From Hyphomonas sp. CY54-11-8 (GTDB lineage: Bacteria; Pseudomonadota; Alphaproteobacteria; Caulobacterales; Hyphomonadaceae): a stretch of DNA of 64,000 nucleotides. A model generated the notes under the pieces. It had not been told where the DNA came from. It made no database searches and saw only the letters and a list, made by a program, of their open reading frames with translations. Where the stretch lies: NCBI RefSeq assembly GCF_000682735.1, contig NZ_AWFD01000023.1, positions 62,001 through 126,000 of the forward strand. Reading direction: 5' to 3'. Numbering within the stretch: the first letter of the stretch is position 1; each line of letters opens with the position of its first letter. Below are positions 7,613-16,294 of this stretch, piece after piece. Both the position numbers and the translations under genes were made by a program.

Positions 7613-9568
7613 ATGACTGACTCAATGAACCCCTCCACCGACGATTTCGCCTCCATGTTCGAATCGTCGGCTGCGGCGTCGGCAATGCAGGAAGGCCAGG
7701 TTGTCCCGGCCACCGTTATCCGCATTGAAAACGATGCTGTACTCGTCGACATCGGCCTGAAGACCGAAGGTCGTATTCCGCTTCGCGAATTCTCGATGGA
7801 AGACGACCAGCCGAAATCCGGCGACATCGTCGACGTCTATCTCGACCGTATTGAAAACGCCCTTGGCGACGCCGTCCTGTCCCGTGACAAGGCCCGCCGC
7901 GAAGAGCGCTGGATCAAGCTCGAAAAGAGCTTCAACGACAACGAACCTGTCAAAGGTGCGATCTCCGGCCGCGTCAAAGGCGGCTTCACGGTCGACCTCG
8001 GCGGCGTCAACGCCTTCCTTCCGGGCTCCCAGGTGGACATCCGCCCGGTCCGCGATGTCGGCCCGCTCATGGGCGAAGTGCAACCGTTCGCCGTTCTCAA
8101 ACTGGACCGCTCGCGCGGCAACATCGTTGTCTCGCGCCGTGCCATCCTTGAAGAGAGCCGCGCCGAACAGCGTGCGGAAATCGTGTCCGACATGGCCGAA
8201 GGCGACGTCCGCAAGGGTATCGTCAAGAACATCACCGACTATGGTGCGTTCGTCGACCTTGGCGGCATCGATGGCCTGCTGCACGTCACCGACATGTCCT
8301 ATAAGCGCATCAATCACCCGTCGCAGGTGGTTGAAGTCGGCCAGGAAGTCGAAGTCCAGATCATCAAGATCAACCCGGAAACCCAGCGTATCTCGCTCGG
8401 CATGAAGCAACTCGGCTCCGATCCGTGGGACGGCATCGATGTGCGTTACCCGGTTGGTGCCCGCCTCAAGGGCGTTGTCACCAACATCACCGACTACGGC
8501 GCCTTCGTGGAGCTGGAAGACGGTGTGGAGGGCCTGATCCACGTCTCCGAAATGAGCTGGACCAAGAAAAACGTGCACCCCGGCAAGATCCTGTCGACAT
8601 CCCAGGAAGTCGATGTGGAAGTGCTGGACGTCGATTCCGAGAAGCGCCGCATCTCACTCGGCCTCAAGCAGACCATGGACAATCCGTGGTCGGCCTTCCT
8701 GGCAGAGCATCCGATCGGCACCGAGATCGAAGGCGAAGTCCGTGGCATCACCGAGTTCGGTCTGTTCATCGGCCTCGGCCCGGATCTGGACGGTATGGTC
8801 CACATCAACGACATCTCATGGGAACAGTCGGGCGACCAGGCCATCGAAGCCTATAACAAGGGCGACGTGGTCAAGGCGAAAGTGCTCGACGTCGACGTCG
8901 ACAAGGAGCGTATCTCGCTGGGCATCAAGCAGCTGGCAGGCGATCCGATGGAATCGCTCAACACCGGCGGCGTGAAGCGCGGTGCGACCGTGACCTGCAC
9001 CGTCACCGAGATCACCTCGGGCGGTATCGAAGTCGAATTCGGCGAACCGGCCATGAAGTCGTTCATCCGCCGCTCCGATCTGTCGCGTGACCGCGCTGAT
9101 CAGCGTCCGGAACGCTTCGCAGTCGGCGACAAGGTCGACGCCAAAGTGATCCAGGTCGATCGTGGCTCGCGCCGCGTGTCGCTCTCGATCAAGGCACTCG
9201 AAATTGCAGAAGAAGCAGAAGCCGTCGCACAGTACGGTTCGGCAGATGCCGGCGCATCGCTGGGAGATATCCTCGGCGCAGCCCTGGCTTCTTCCGGCTC
9301 CGCCAAGGAAGACGCCGCTCCGGCAGCAGCTTCCGGCGATGCCGATGCGAACGGCCGCCTGGCCGCTCCGCAGGGCGATGCTGACGATCTGAAACAGATC
9401 AAAGGTGTTGGCCCGGCCTTCGAGAAGAAGCTGAACGATGCCGGCGTCTTCCACTTCTGGCAGATCGCTTCCATGACGGACGATCAGCTGGCCGCCCTGG
9501 AAGAAGAAGTCGGTACGTCTGGCAAAGGCGCTGACTGGAAAGCCGAGGCTGCAGCCCTTCAGGGCTGA
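7613..9568 (+). CDS. rpsA: 30S ribosomal protein S1 with extra C-terminal helix-hairpin-helix-like domain
   Basis: S1 binds mRNA on the small ribosomal subunit. Six S1 repeats are visible, for example KGIVKNITDYGAFVDLGG and KGVVTNITDYGAFVEL in the middle pair. The protein is 651 residues, about 80-90 longer than the usual 557-570. After the sixth repeat comes an Ala/Asp-rich linker (about residues 545-588), then a compact domain from Asp589 with LKQIKGVGPAFEKKLNDAG, a GVGP hairpin like the predicted nucleic-acid-binding domain fused to other alphaproteobacterial proteins, including some L21. Start ATG 7613 has AGGAAC upstream; the frame open from 7565 adds non-S1 residues. A small hairpin overlaps the stop codon, with a stronger one following. 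Confidence 0.96.
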   Translation: MTDSMNPSTDDFASMFESSAAASAMQEGQVVPATVIRIENDAVLVDIGLKTEGRIPLREFSMEDDQPKSGDIVDVYLDRIENALGDAVLSRDKARREERWIKLEKSFNDNEPVKGAISGRVKGGFTVDLGGVNAFLPGSQVDIRPVRDVGPLMGEVQPFAVLKLDRSRGNIVVSRRAILEESRAEQRAEIVSDMAEGDVRKGIVKNITDYGAFVDLGGIDGLLHVTDMSYKRINHPSQVVEVGQEVEVQIIKINPETQRISLGMKQLGSDPWDGIDVRYPVGARLKGVVTNITDYGAFVELEDGVEGLIHVSEMSWTKKNVHPGKILSTSQEVDVEVLDVDSEKRRISLGLKQTMDNPWSAFLAEHPIGTEIEGEVRGITEFGLFIGLGPDLDGMVHINDISWEQSGDQAIEAYNKGDVVKAKVLDVDVDKERISLGIKQLAGDPMESLNTGGVKRGATVTCTVTEITSGGIEVEFGEPAMKSFIRRSDLSRDRADQRPERFAVGDKVDAKVIQVDRGSRRVSLSIKALEIAEEAEAVAQYGSADAGASLGDILGAALASSGSAKEDAAPAAASGDADANGRLAAPQGDADDLKQIKGVGPAFEKKLNDAGVFHFWQIASMTDDQLAALEEEVGTSGKGADWKAEAAALQG

Positions 9569-9598
9569 GCCGGTTAAGGCCGGCCCGGTCGGGCCGGC
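9552..9598 (+). terminator. Tandem hairpins at the rpsA 3' end
   Basis: Two stems follow each other: CAGCCCT/AGGGCTG (9552-9567, overlapping the stop codon) and the perfect GCCGGCCC-GGTC-GGGCCGGC (9579-9598). The second is very stable but is followed by GACCCGCTTTCT, only weakly T-rich, so termination may be partial and read-through to ihfB is possible. Confidence 0.5.
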
Positions 9599-9627
9599 TG
9601 GACCCGCTTTCTAAATTTGATGAAATC

Positions 9628-9660
9628 TTTGCGGCGGGGGCCTAGCGCTCCCGCCGCAAA
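9628..9660 (+). promoter_or_regulatory. Long hairpin immediately upstream of ihfB (attenuator or terminator)
   Basis: TTTGCGGCGGG (9628-9638) and CCCGCCGCAAA (9650-9660) are perfect 11-base arms with an 11-base loop, followed by TGCGTTTTAT. It ends 19 bases before the ihfB start at 9680. Stem plus T-rich tail fits an intrinsic terminator/attenuator in the rpsA-ihfB gap; alternatively it shapes the ihfB ribosome-binding site. Confidence 0.5.
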
Positions 9661-9679
9661 TGCGTTTTATATCAATGGG

Positions 9680-9979
9680 ATGCTGAAGTCAGAACTTATC
9701 GCAAAACTCGCTACGGAATATTCGCACCTGCGCCAGGAAGATCTGGAAAAGGTCGTGAATGTTATCCTCGACGAGATCGCCGCCGCGCTCGCCCGCGGTG
9801 ACCGGGTAGAGCTGCGCGGCTTCGGCGCGTTCTCCGTTCGCCACCGCGATTCCCGCAAGGGGCGCAACCCGCGTACAGGCGAACCCGTGGAAGTTCCGGC
9901 AAAGTCCGTCCCCTTCTTCAAGGCCGGCAAGGAATTGCGCGCCCGCGTAAATGGCGGCGAAGACCCCGAGGCCCGATAA
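9680..9979 (+). CDS. ihfB: Integration host factor subunit beta
   Basis: A 99-residue DNA-bending protein of the HU/IHF family, partner of IHF-alpha in nucleoid architecture and recombination. It contains [10 protein letters not shown] followed by the beta-arm [16 protein letters not shown] with the intercalating proline region, and ends [16 protein letters not shown] 9680 matches the family N-terminus ([10 protein letters not shown]); an upstream start at 9617 would put a strong hairpin inside the gene. Position directly after rpsA supports the beta rather than alpha assignment. Confidence 0.93.
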   Translation: MLKSELIAKLATEYSHLRQEDLEKVVNVILDEIAAALARGDRVELRGFGAFSVRHRDSRKGRNPRTGEPVEVPAKSVPFFKAGKELRARVNGGEDPEAR

Positions 9980-10083
9980 GCCATCACAACTCCCGAAATG
10001 ACGAGCTACCTTGACCGTTTCGCCGAACAATAGGATCACATCCGCAGGTATTTTGGCTTGAAACCTCAGGAGGGGGCACAGAA

Positions 10084-10497
10084 ATGCTTAAGGAATTCAA
10101 GGAATTCGCCCTCAAGGGCAATCTGATCGACATGGCCGTCGGCTTTGTCATGGGCGGCGCATTCGCCACGGTTGTGACCGCCTTTATCCAGGGCGTCTTC
10201 CTGCCGCTGCTGGCCCCGATCATGGGCGGGATCGACCTGTCTTCCATCACATTCACGATCACGCCGGAAGTTATCGACGAAGCCGGTGAAATCGTAACGC
10301 CGGCAGCTGTTGTCGAGCTCGGCAATTTCATCTCCGCGATCATCTCCTTCATCATCGTCGCCTTCGTCATGTTCCTCATCATCAAGGGCATGAACAAAAT
10401 GAAGAAGGCAGAAGAAGCTGCGCCGCCGCCGGCCCCGCCGCGCCAGGAAGTGCTTCTGGAAGAAATCCGCAACCTGCTGGCAAAACAGTCCAGCTAG
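10084..10497 (+). CDS. mscL: Large-conductance mechanosensitive channel
   Basis: A 137-residue inner-membrane channel that opens on membrane stretch during hypo-osmotic shock. The N-terminal amphipathic helix LKEFKEFALKGNLIDMAVG is followed by TM1 (about 17-42, with the GGAFATVV pore region), a periplasmic loop (about 45-80), TM2 (about 76-100) and a cytoplasmic helix ending LLEEIRNLLAK. Length and order are typical. An AGGAGGG site lies upstream of the ATG. It is followed by a strong bidirectional terminator shared with folC. Confidence 0.96.
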   Translation: MLKEFKEFALKGNLIDMAVGFVMGGAFATVVTAFIQGVFLPLLAPIMGGIDLSSITFTITPEVIDEAGEIVTPAAVVELGNFISAIISFIIVAFVMFLIIKGMNKMKKAEEAAPPPAPPRQEVLLEEIRNLLAKQSS

Positions 10498-10574
10498 GCC
10501 CTGCGGTCACCATGTTCGGGTTCTGTTAAGGTTCAAGAACCATACTCCCGGACAGTAGAGTACGCGTAGAGTGG

Positions 10575-10604
10575 AAAGGGCGGCCTGATTGGCCGCCCTT
10601 TTTC
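10575..10604. terminator. Bidirectional terminator between mscL and folC
   Basis: Arms AAAGGGCGGCC (10575-10585) and GGCCGCCCTTT (10591-10601) enclose TGATT, and the stem is followed by further T residues. The mirror A-run on the other side gives a T tract on the minus strand, so it can end both convergent transcripts. Confidence 0.85.
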
Positions 10605-10629
10605 CATGTCCGGTCATGTGTTCCGGCCG

Positions 10630-11883
10630 TCAGACCGGCTCTTCACCATTCTTCGACAGGACTTCCCCGGCCAGGTAGAGCGAGCCGCAGATCAGGATCC
10701 GGTCGGCACCGGTTTCGGCGGCGGCTTTGAGGCCTGCTTCCAGACTATCGCACGCCACGGCCTCAAGCCCGGCCGTATTCGCCGCCTCGGCCAGTTCCTG
10801 CGGTTCGGCGGCCCGGTGGCCCGGCGCGTTCGGCACGGTGAAGACCTGAGGACGCAAAGACCGGAACGGCAGGAAGAAACCCGTCGCATCCTTCGACGCC
10901 AGCATGGCCGAAACCAGCACCGTCTTCCCATCCTGCTTTGCCAGGTGGCGGGCAATCGCCCGGGCGGCATGCGGGTTGTGACCGCCGTCCAGCCAGACCT
11001 CCCTACCCGGCACGAGCGCGGTGAGCGGGCCATCCTTCAGGCGCTGCATACGGGCCGGCCAGGTCGCGGTCCGGGCCCCCTCGAAAATGGCGTCCTGCGG
11101 AATTCCGGTGGAATTGCCGAACAGCTGCATCGCCATCGCGGCAAGTGCTGCATTGGCTCGCTGATGTTCCCCTATAAGTCCGATATGATCCGGCATGGCA
11201 TCGATAAAGTGCGCCTTGAGCTTGTAAAGCGGGGCGCCTTTCAGCGCCGCTTCAGCCGTAATCACCTCATCGCAAACCTTGCGCTGGATCGCGCTCAGCA
11301 CCGGGCGGCCGGGCCGGATGATACCCGCCTTCTCGCCTGCGATCTTGCGGATGTCCGAGCCGAGAAATGCCTTGTGATCAAAGTCCACTGGCGTGATCAC
11401 GCAGAGCGCCGGGTGCTCGATCACATTGGTCGCGTCGTAGCGCCCGCCAAGGCCGACTTCGAGGATCAGGAGGTCCGCAGGCACTTCGGAAAAGGCCAGC
11501 AGCGCCGTCGCTGTCGTCGCCTCGAAGTGGGTGATTTCCTGGCCTTTGATGGCCTCATAGGTCCGCTCCAGCCAGCTGATCAGGCGCTCATCGTCCACGA
11601 TTTCGCCTGCCAGCCGGATACGCTCATTGAAGCGAACGAGGTGTGGACTGGTGAAGACATGGACTTTCAGGCCCGCCGCTTCAGCCATCGCGCGCATGAA
11701 GGCGCTGGTGGATCCCTTCCCGTTCGTGCCGGCGACGTGAATGACGGGTGGCAGACGGTCCTGAGGGCGGCCGAGCGCTTCCAGAGCAGCTTCGACCCGT
11801 CCCAGCGACAGGTGTATCGTCTCAGGATAGAGCCCTTCGAAGCGCTTCAGCGCTGCGGCGAGGGCCGCACTGTCTCCGCTCAA
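10630..11883 (-). CDS. folC: Bifunctional folylpolyglutamate synthase / dihydrofolate synthase
   Basis: Adds glutamate to dihydropteroate and folates in the cytoplasm. The 417-residue protein has the Mur-ligase P-loop HVAGTNGKGSTSAFM (about residues 48-62), the SPHLVRFNERI segment, ILEVGLGGRYDATN and the C-terminal LDGGHNPHAARA motif. The start is TTG at 11883, overlapping the accD stop (TTGA), so translation is probably coupled. It closes the trp-accD-folC cluster. Confidence 0.93.
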   Translation of the reverse strand: MSGDSAALAAALKRFEGLYPETIHLSLGRVEAALEALGRPQDRLPPVIHVAGTNGKGSTSAFMRAMAEAAGLKVHVFTSPHLVRFNERIRLAGEIVDDERLISWLERTYEAIKGQEITHFEATTATALLAFSEVPADLLILEVGLGGRYDATNVIEHPALCVITPVDFDHKAFLGSDIRKIAGEKAGIIRPGRPVLSAIQRKVCDEVITAEAALKGAPLYKLKAHFIDAMPDHIGLIGEHQRANAALAAMAMQLFGNSTGIPQDAIFEGARTATWPARMQRLKDGPLTALVPGREVWLDGGHNPHAARAIARHLAKQDGKTVLVSAMLASKDATGFFLPFRSLRPQVFTVPNAPGHRAAEPQELAEAANTAGLEAVACDSLEAGLKAAAETGADRILICGSLYLAGEVLSKNGEEPV

Positions 11884-12845
11884 TCAGTCTTGCCCTTGGC
11901 AACGTGCGTTTTTGGCGGATTGAGCGACGCCGGCATACTGTCGCTGGCGCGGCGCGACTTGGGCATCAGCATGGAAAGCACGCGCGAAAGCGTGTCCTTC
12001 ATCTTGCGGCGGTCGACCACGATATCGACCTGGCCTTTTTCGCGCAGGAATTCGGACCGCTGGAAGCCTTTGGGCAGGCTCTCGCGGATTGTCTGTTCAA
12101 TCACGCGCGGGCCGGAAAAAGCGATCATCGCGCCAGGCTCGGCGATGTGGACATCGCCCAGCATCGCATAGGAAGCCGACACGCCGCCCGAGGTCGGGTC
12201 GGTCAGCACGACGACATAAGGCAGTTTCGCTTCGGCCAGTTCATTGATGGCCAACGTTGTGCGCGGCATCTGCATCAGGCTGAGCGTGCCTTCCTGCATG
12301 CGTGCACCGCCCGAAGCAGTACAGACGACAAAAGCGGCTTTGCGGGCCAGCGCCATATGGGCTGCGGTGATGAACCCCTCCCCGGCTGCCATGCCGAGCG
12401 AGCCGCCCATGAAGGCAAAATCCTGAACGAGAACGACAGCCGGAACGCCGCCGATCTTGCCATAGGCCGCCACCATGCAGTCATCCTGCAGAAGCGGGGC
12501 GCCGCCGCCTTCGGTTTCTTTCTTTTCACGGGCCGCGATCTTGGCCTTGGCCGCCTTCAGGCGGGCCGGATAAGGCTTGTCGTCCTTGAATTTCAGCGGG
12601 TCCATGGCGACGCCCGGCAGCTCGATCGGCTCCCAGCGCTCATCATCGAACAGGAGGCGGAAGCGTGTGCGGGGAGAGATGCGCATATGTGCGCCGGCCG
12701 GCGTCACATACCAGTTCTCTTCCAGATCGGTCTTGTAGACCAATTCACCGGACAGCGGGCATTTCACCCACAGATCATCAGGCGTATCACGCTTTGTCAG
12801 CATGGTCTTCAGGCCCGGCGGCGTGACCTTGTTGATCCAGTTCAT
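11880..12845 (-). CDS. accD: Acetyl-CoA carboxylase carboxyltransferase subunit beta, zinc ribbon lost
   Basis: Carries the carboxyltransferase half reaction of malonyl-CoA synthesis with AccA. The 321-residue protein has the crotonase-like core: FMGGSLGMAAGEGF, ASGGARMQEGTLSLMQM, LTDPTSGGVSASYAMLGD and FSGPRVIEQTIRE. The N-terminal ribbon that binds zinc in E. coli AccD (CxxC...CxxC) is degenerate: only Cys29 remains, with Ser32 and a TPAG turn in place of the other cysteines. I recall the same loss in rhizobial AccD, so this looks like an alphaproteobacterial trait rather than damage. It lies between trpA and folC, a common alphaproteobacterial order. Confidence 0.95.
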   Translation of the reverse strand: MNWINKVTPPGLKTMLTKRDTPDDLWVKCPLSGELVYKTDLEENWYVTPAGAHMRISPRTRFRLLFDDERWEPIELPGVAMDPLKFKDDKPYPARLKAAKAKIAAREKKETEGGGAPLLQDDCMVAAYGKIGGVPAVVLVQDFAFMGGSLGMAAGEGFITAAHMALARKAAFVVCTASGGARMQEGTLSLMQMPRTTLAINELAEAKLPYVVVLTDPTSGGVSASYAMLGDVHIAEPGAMIAFSGPRVIEQTIRESLPKGFQRSEFLREKGQVDIVVDRRKMKDTLSRVLSMLMPKSRRASDSMPASLNPPKTHVAKGKTD

Positions 12846-12873
12846 CCGACAACCTCCACGGCTGTAACAGCCA

Positions 12874-13701
12874 CTACGGCTTTGCGACCCCTGCGATCGC
12901 GCTGCTCAGTTCCTTGGCCAGAGCCCCCATTCCCTGGGGCGCACGGGCCAAATCCCCTGATTCGTGAGCCGCTTCTGCATGCTCCACGAAAGCACTGCCT
13001 ACGACAACCCCATCGGCAATTTTAGCCATTTCCGCAGCCTGTGCACCGGTTTTTACACCGAAACCCACACAAACAGGCAAGCCTGAAACGCGCCGGGCCA
13101 TGTCAATGTTCCCGGCAATTTTGGCCGGATCGGCGCTTCCGGCCCCGGTCACACCGGTCACCGAGACGAAATAAAGGAAGCCAGAAGCGCCTTCGGCGAC
13201 CTTTTTCATACGTGCTTCATGGGTCGTTGGCGTGGCGAGCCGGATCACCGAGAGGCCGTATTTTGCGTATTCTTCCCGCAGCGGGCTATCTTCTTCCGGT
13301 GGCAGGTCCACGATGATCGTGCCATCGACACCCGCCTTGTGGGCCGCTTCAGCAAAGGCGCCATAGCCCATGGAATGGACCGGGTTGGCGTAACCCATAA
13401 TGATGATCGGTGTCGTCTGGTCGCTTTCACGGAACCGGGCGATGAGCGCCAAAACATCCGTCAGCTTCGTCTTCGCTGCCAGCGCACGCAGGCCGGCCCG
13501 CTGGATCGCCGGGCCATCGGCCATGGGATCGGTGAAGGGCGCGCCAAGCTCGATAATGTCAGCGCCATTGTCGCGAAGGGCGCAAAGCGCCTCATAGCTC
13601 GTCTCAAGATCCGGATCGCCGGCCATGAGATAAGAGACAAGGACTGCGCGCTTGTCCACCTTCGCGCGGTCGAAGGCAGCGGTAATACGTTCCGTCGGCA
13701 T
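12874..13701 (-). CDS. trpA: Tryptophan synthase alpha chain
   Basis: Cleaves indole-3-glycerol phosphate and passes indole to TrpB. A 275-residue TIM barrel with LVSYLMAGDPDLETS, catalytic Glu in DIIELGAPFTDPMADGPAIQ and Asp in DGTIIVDLPPEE, and phosphate-binding GFGVKTGAQA and GVVVGSAFV. ATG 13701 overlaps the cutA stop by one base; the upstream frame to 13758 belongs to cutA territory. Expected to act in complex with TrpB encoded two genes upstream. Confidence 0.96.
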   Translation of the reverse strand: MPTERITAAFDRAKVDKRAVLVSYLMAGDPDLETSYEALCALRDNGADIIELGAPFTDPMADGPAIQRAGLRALAAKTKLTDVLALIARFRESDQTTPIIIMGYANPVHSMGYGAFAEAAHKAGVDGTIIVDLPPEEDSPLREEYAKYGLSVIRLATPTTHEARMKKVAEGASGFLYFVSVTGVTGAGSADPAKIAGNIDMARRVSGLPVCVGFGVKTGAQAAEMAKIADGVVVGSAFVEHAEAAHESGDLARAPQGMGALAKELSSAIAGVAKP

Positions 13702-14021
13702 CAGCTTTCCGTGTTTTCGTGGACCCAGGCCGCATAAGGCTCGTGTGCCTCGAGGCAAGGCAGCGCCACCATGGCCGGGACGTCATAAGGGTGATGGGTG
13801 AGGACAAGCGCCTCGATCCGGTCCCAGTTCGCCTTAGGCGCCTTGAGCCAGAGAATGTATTCGAAGGCCTGCTCCACCACGCCTTTCCAGCGATAGGTGG
13901 ACGAGACCGGGCCTTCCAGATTGGCGCAGGCTGCCAGCTTATGCTCAACCGCGGCATCGCCAATGTCTTCGGCCACACGCTGCGACGGGCAAGTGATACG
14001 GATGAGAAGAAGATCGGTCAT
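13701..14021 (-). CDS. cutA: CutA1 divalent-cation tolerance family protein
   Basis: A 106-residue cytoplasmic CutA1 protein: trimeric, linked by genetics to divalent-metal tolerance in E. coli, exact role unsettled. It has the family core LAACANLEGPVSSTYRWKG followed by E-x-x-LWLKAP and HPYDVPAMVALP. The ATG at 14021 overlaps the preceding lipoprotein gene by four bases (ATGA), and its stop overlaps trpA, so it is embedded in the trp translational chain. Confidence 0.93.
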   Translation of the reverse strand: MTDLLLIRITCPSQRVAEDIGDAAVEHKLAACANLEGPVSSTYRWKGVVEQAFEYILWLKAPKANWDRIEALVLTHHPYDVPAMVALPCLEAHEPYAAWVHENTES

Positions 14022-14392
14022 TCTGCAAGCGCCCCTGGGTCGCATTCGCCTATCTGCACAGCGGCCATTGGCACGACGGACATGGACCGGCCCTCATATG
14101 GAATGCCGACACCGGCAACCTGATCCCAGCCATAGCATTCCATGCCGTCATCGTCGCCGACCGGCGCATGTTCCTGGCCGCAAATGCCGGTCTCGGTCCA
14201 TTCGGCGTCGCGCACGAAAGCGGTATGCCCATCCGTAAAGCAAAGCGCCGTCTCTGCTGCAACCAGCGGGATTCGTTCGCCATTCTGCGCGGCCACAAAA
14301 TTCTGCTTCGTCAGCGGGACGTAATTGTACTTGGTCGTCGGCACGCACGCGGCCAGCCCGGGCAGAAGGATGAGGGACAGGACCCGCCTCAC
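14018..14392 (-). CDS. Small lipoprotein of unknown function inside the trp cluster
   Basis: A 124-residue protein starting GTG 14392 that overlaps the trpB stop by four bases (GTGA). [16 protein letters not shown] is a lipoprotein signal with LAAC lipobox, so the mature protein is expected in a membrane facing the periplasm. I recognise no domain. Visible features are four further cysteines (in ALCFTDG, GICGQ, MECYGW and GECDPG), which may form disulfides, and no membrane helix. A longer frame to 14449 lies within trpB and is unlikely. Its overlaps with trpB and cutA show it is translated as part of the operon. Confidence 0.75.
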   Translation of the reverse strand: MRRVLSLILLPGLAACVPTTKYNYVPLTKQNFVAAQNGERIPLVAAETALCFTDGHTAFVRDAEWTETGICGQEHAPVGDDDGMECYGWDQVAGVGIPYEGRSMSVVPMAAVQIGECDPGALAE

Positions 14393-15600
14393 ATGTCTAC
14401 TCCGAGATGCTTGGCGACGGAGAAGACATCCTTGTCGCCGCGGCCGCACATATTGAGGATGATCAGGCCATCCTTGCCCAGCTCCTGCGCCACTTCGCCA
14501 ACACGGGCGAGTGCATGGGATGGCTCAAGCGCCGGGATGATGCCTTCAAGTTTGGTGCAGAGCTGGAAAGCGTCCAGCGCTTCCTTGTCTGTCGTCGAGA
14601 GATATTCGGCCCGGCCGCTGTCGCGCAGGAAGGCATGCTCCGGCCCGATGCCCGGATAGTCGAGCCCCGCAGAGATCGAGTGCGCGTCGAGGATCTGGCC
14701 GTCATCGGTCTGCAGCAGGTAGGTGCGGTTGCCGTGCAGGATGCCCGGACGTCCACCATTGAGGGCTGCCGCATGCTCGCCCGTCTCGATGCCGTGGCCA
14801 GCGGCCTCGACGCCGATCATGCGGACGCTTTCGTCCTCGAGGAACGGATGAAACAGGCCGATGGCGTTGGAGCCGCCCCCGATACAGGCCATTATGACAT
14901 CCGGAAGGCGCCCTTCCCGATCAAGGATCTGTTCGCGGGCTTCCTTGCCGATGATCGACTGGAAGTCGCGCACCAGTTCCGGGTACGGATGAGGCCCGGC
15001 CACCGTGCCGATGCAGTAGAATGTGTTGTCGACATTGGTGACCCAGTCGCGCAGCGCCTCGTTCATCGCATCCTTCAGCGTGCCCGTGCCGGACGAGACC
15101 GGCACGATCTTGGCGCCGAGCAGGCGCATGCGGAAGACGTTCGGCTTCTGTCGCTCGACATCGGTTTCGCCCATGAAGACGACGCATTCGAGGCCAAAGC
15201 GCGCGCAGATCGTCGCCGTCGCCACGCCGTGCTGGCCAGCGCCCGTCTCCGCGATGATGCGCGTCTTGCCCATGCGCCGGGCGAGCAGCACCTGGCCGAG
15301 GCAATTATTGATCTTGTGCGCGCCGGTATGGTTCAGCTCGTCGCGTTTGAAGTAGATCTTCGCCCCGCCGAAATGCTCGGTCAGGCGCTCAGCGAAATAG
15401 AGCGGCGACGGGCGGCCGACATAATGAGTCCAGAGGTCGTCCATCTCGGCCTTGAACTCAGGGTCTTTCTGCGCCCTGCGGTATTCGGCTTCGAGTTCCA
15501 GGATAAGCGGCATCAGCGTTTCGGCGACATAGCGTCCACCGAACTCACCGAACCGGCCATTCACGTCCGGCCACTGGTCCCAGGCATTTCTTACGTCCAT
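14389..15600 (-). CDS. trpB: Tryptophan synthase beta chain
   Basis: PLP enzyme joining indole and serine to make tryptophan. The 403-residue protein has [16 protein letters not shown], the PLP-lysine motif [22 protein letters not shown], the phosphate-binding [10 protein letters not shown] and a C-terminal CGRGDKD. Length and motifs are typical of TrpB1. It starts four bases after the trpF stop and overlaps the small lipoprotein gene. Confidence 0.97.
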   Translation of the reverse strand: MDVRNAWDQWPDVNGRFGEFGGRYVAETLMPLILELEAEYRRAQKDPEFKAEMDDLWTHYVGRPSPLYFAERLTEHFGGAKIYFKRDELNHTGAHKINNCLGQVLLARRMGKTRIIAETGAGQHGVATATICARFGLECVVFMGETDVERQKPNVFRMRLLGAKIVPVSSGTGTLKDAMNEALRDWVTNVDNTFYCIGTVAGPHPYPELVRDFQSIIGKEAREQILDREGRLPDVIMACIGGGSNAIGLFHPFLEDESVRMIGVEAAGHGIETGEHAAALNGGRPGILHGNRTYLLQTDDGQILDAHSISAGLDYPGIGPEHAFLRDSGRAEYLSTTDKEALDAFQLCTKLEGIIPALEPSHALARVGEVAQELGKDGLIILNMCGRGDKDVFSVAKHLGVDM

Positions 15601-15604
15601 TACT

Positions 15605-16234
15605 TCAGACCTCTTTGGCAGCGCGGAGAAACGCCCGCACCAGCTCCTTGTCCTTTAGCCCCCGTAGCCGCTCCACGCCAGAGGAGACGTCGACCGCCGG
15701 CGCACCTGTCGCAGTGATCGCGCCGGCCACATTCTCCGGCGTCAGACCTCCGGCGAGGATCCATGGCTTCGGCGCCGTCCAGCCTTTCAGGATGGACCAG
15801 TCGAACGCCTGCCCATGCCCGCCGGTGCGGTCGGCATCCGTCGGGGGTTTTGCATCGATCAAAAGCCGGTCAGCGGCAGCAAATGCCCCTGCCCCGGCAA
15901 GATCCTCCGCCGTTTCCACACCAAATGCCTTCCAGACCTCACATCCGGTGCGGGCGCGGATCTCGGCCACGCGCTCCGGCGATTCCTGTCCGTGCAGCTG
16001 AAGCACGCGGATACCTGTCGCAGTCACCCGGTCGATCAGGGCATCGTCCGCGTTGGCCAGCAGGGCGACCGGCACCGATCTGCCGACACCCAGCAGCAGG
16101 GTCTCGACTGCCTCAGGTGTGACATGGCGCGGGCTGGCCTCGACAAAGACAAAGCCGACCCAGTCCGCCCCCTCCGCCGCACACAGGCGCACGAGGTCCG
16201 GATCCTTGAGGCCACAGATCTTCACACGAGTCAT
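15605..16234 (-). CDS. trpF: Phosphoribosylanthranilate isomerase
   Basis: Isomerises N-(5-phosphoribosyl)anthranilate in tryptophan synthesis. A 209-residue TIM barrel with the start VKICGLKD (catalytic Cys), [22 protein letters not shown], catalytic Asp in LLIDAKPP and phosphate site [10 protein letters not shown] and [11 protein letters not shown] 16234 is the family start; GGAG lies only two bases before it, and an upstream in-frame ATG at 16264 adds ten unsupported residues. An 11-base palindrome GGCGTTACGCC (16241-16251) lies just upstream. First gene of the visible trp cluster. Confidence 0.94.
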   Translation of the reverse strand: MTRVKICGLKDPDLVRLCAAEGADWVGFVFVEASPRHVTPEAVETLLLGVGRSVPVALLANADDALIDRVTATGIRVLQLHGQESPERVAEIRARTGCEVWKAFGVETAEDLAGAGAFAAADRLLIDAKPPTDADRTGGHGQAFDWSILKGWTAPKPWILAGGLTPENVAGAITATGAPAVDVSSGVERLRGLKDKELVRAFLRAAKEV

Positions 16235-16294
16235 GGCTCCGGCGTTACGCCAGGGCGGGCACACCGGTCAATGCAGGGCTTCTGACGGCTGTAT

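Noticed and set aside
10606-12171. 521-residue plus-strand open frame
   Set aside because: Antisense to folC and accD; no family resemblance.
14407-15717. 436-residue plus-strand open frame
   Set aside because: Antisense to trpB, a common artefact of GC-rich third positions.
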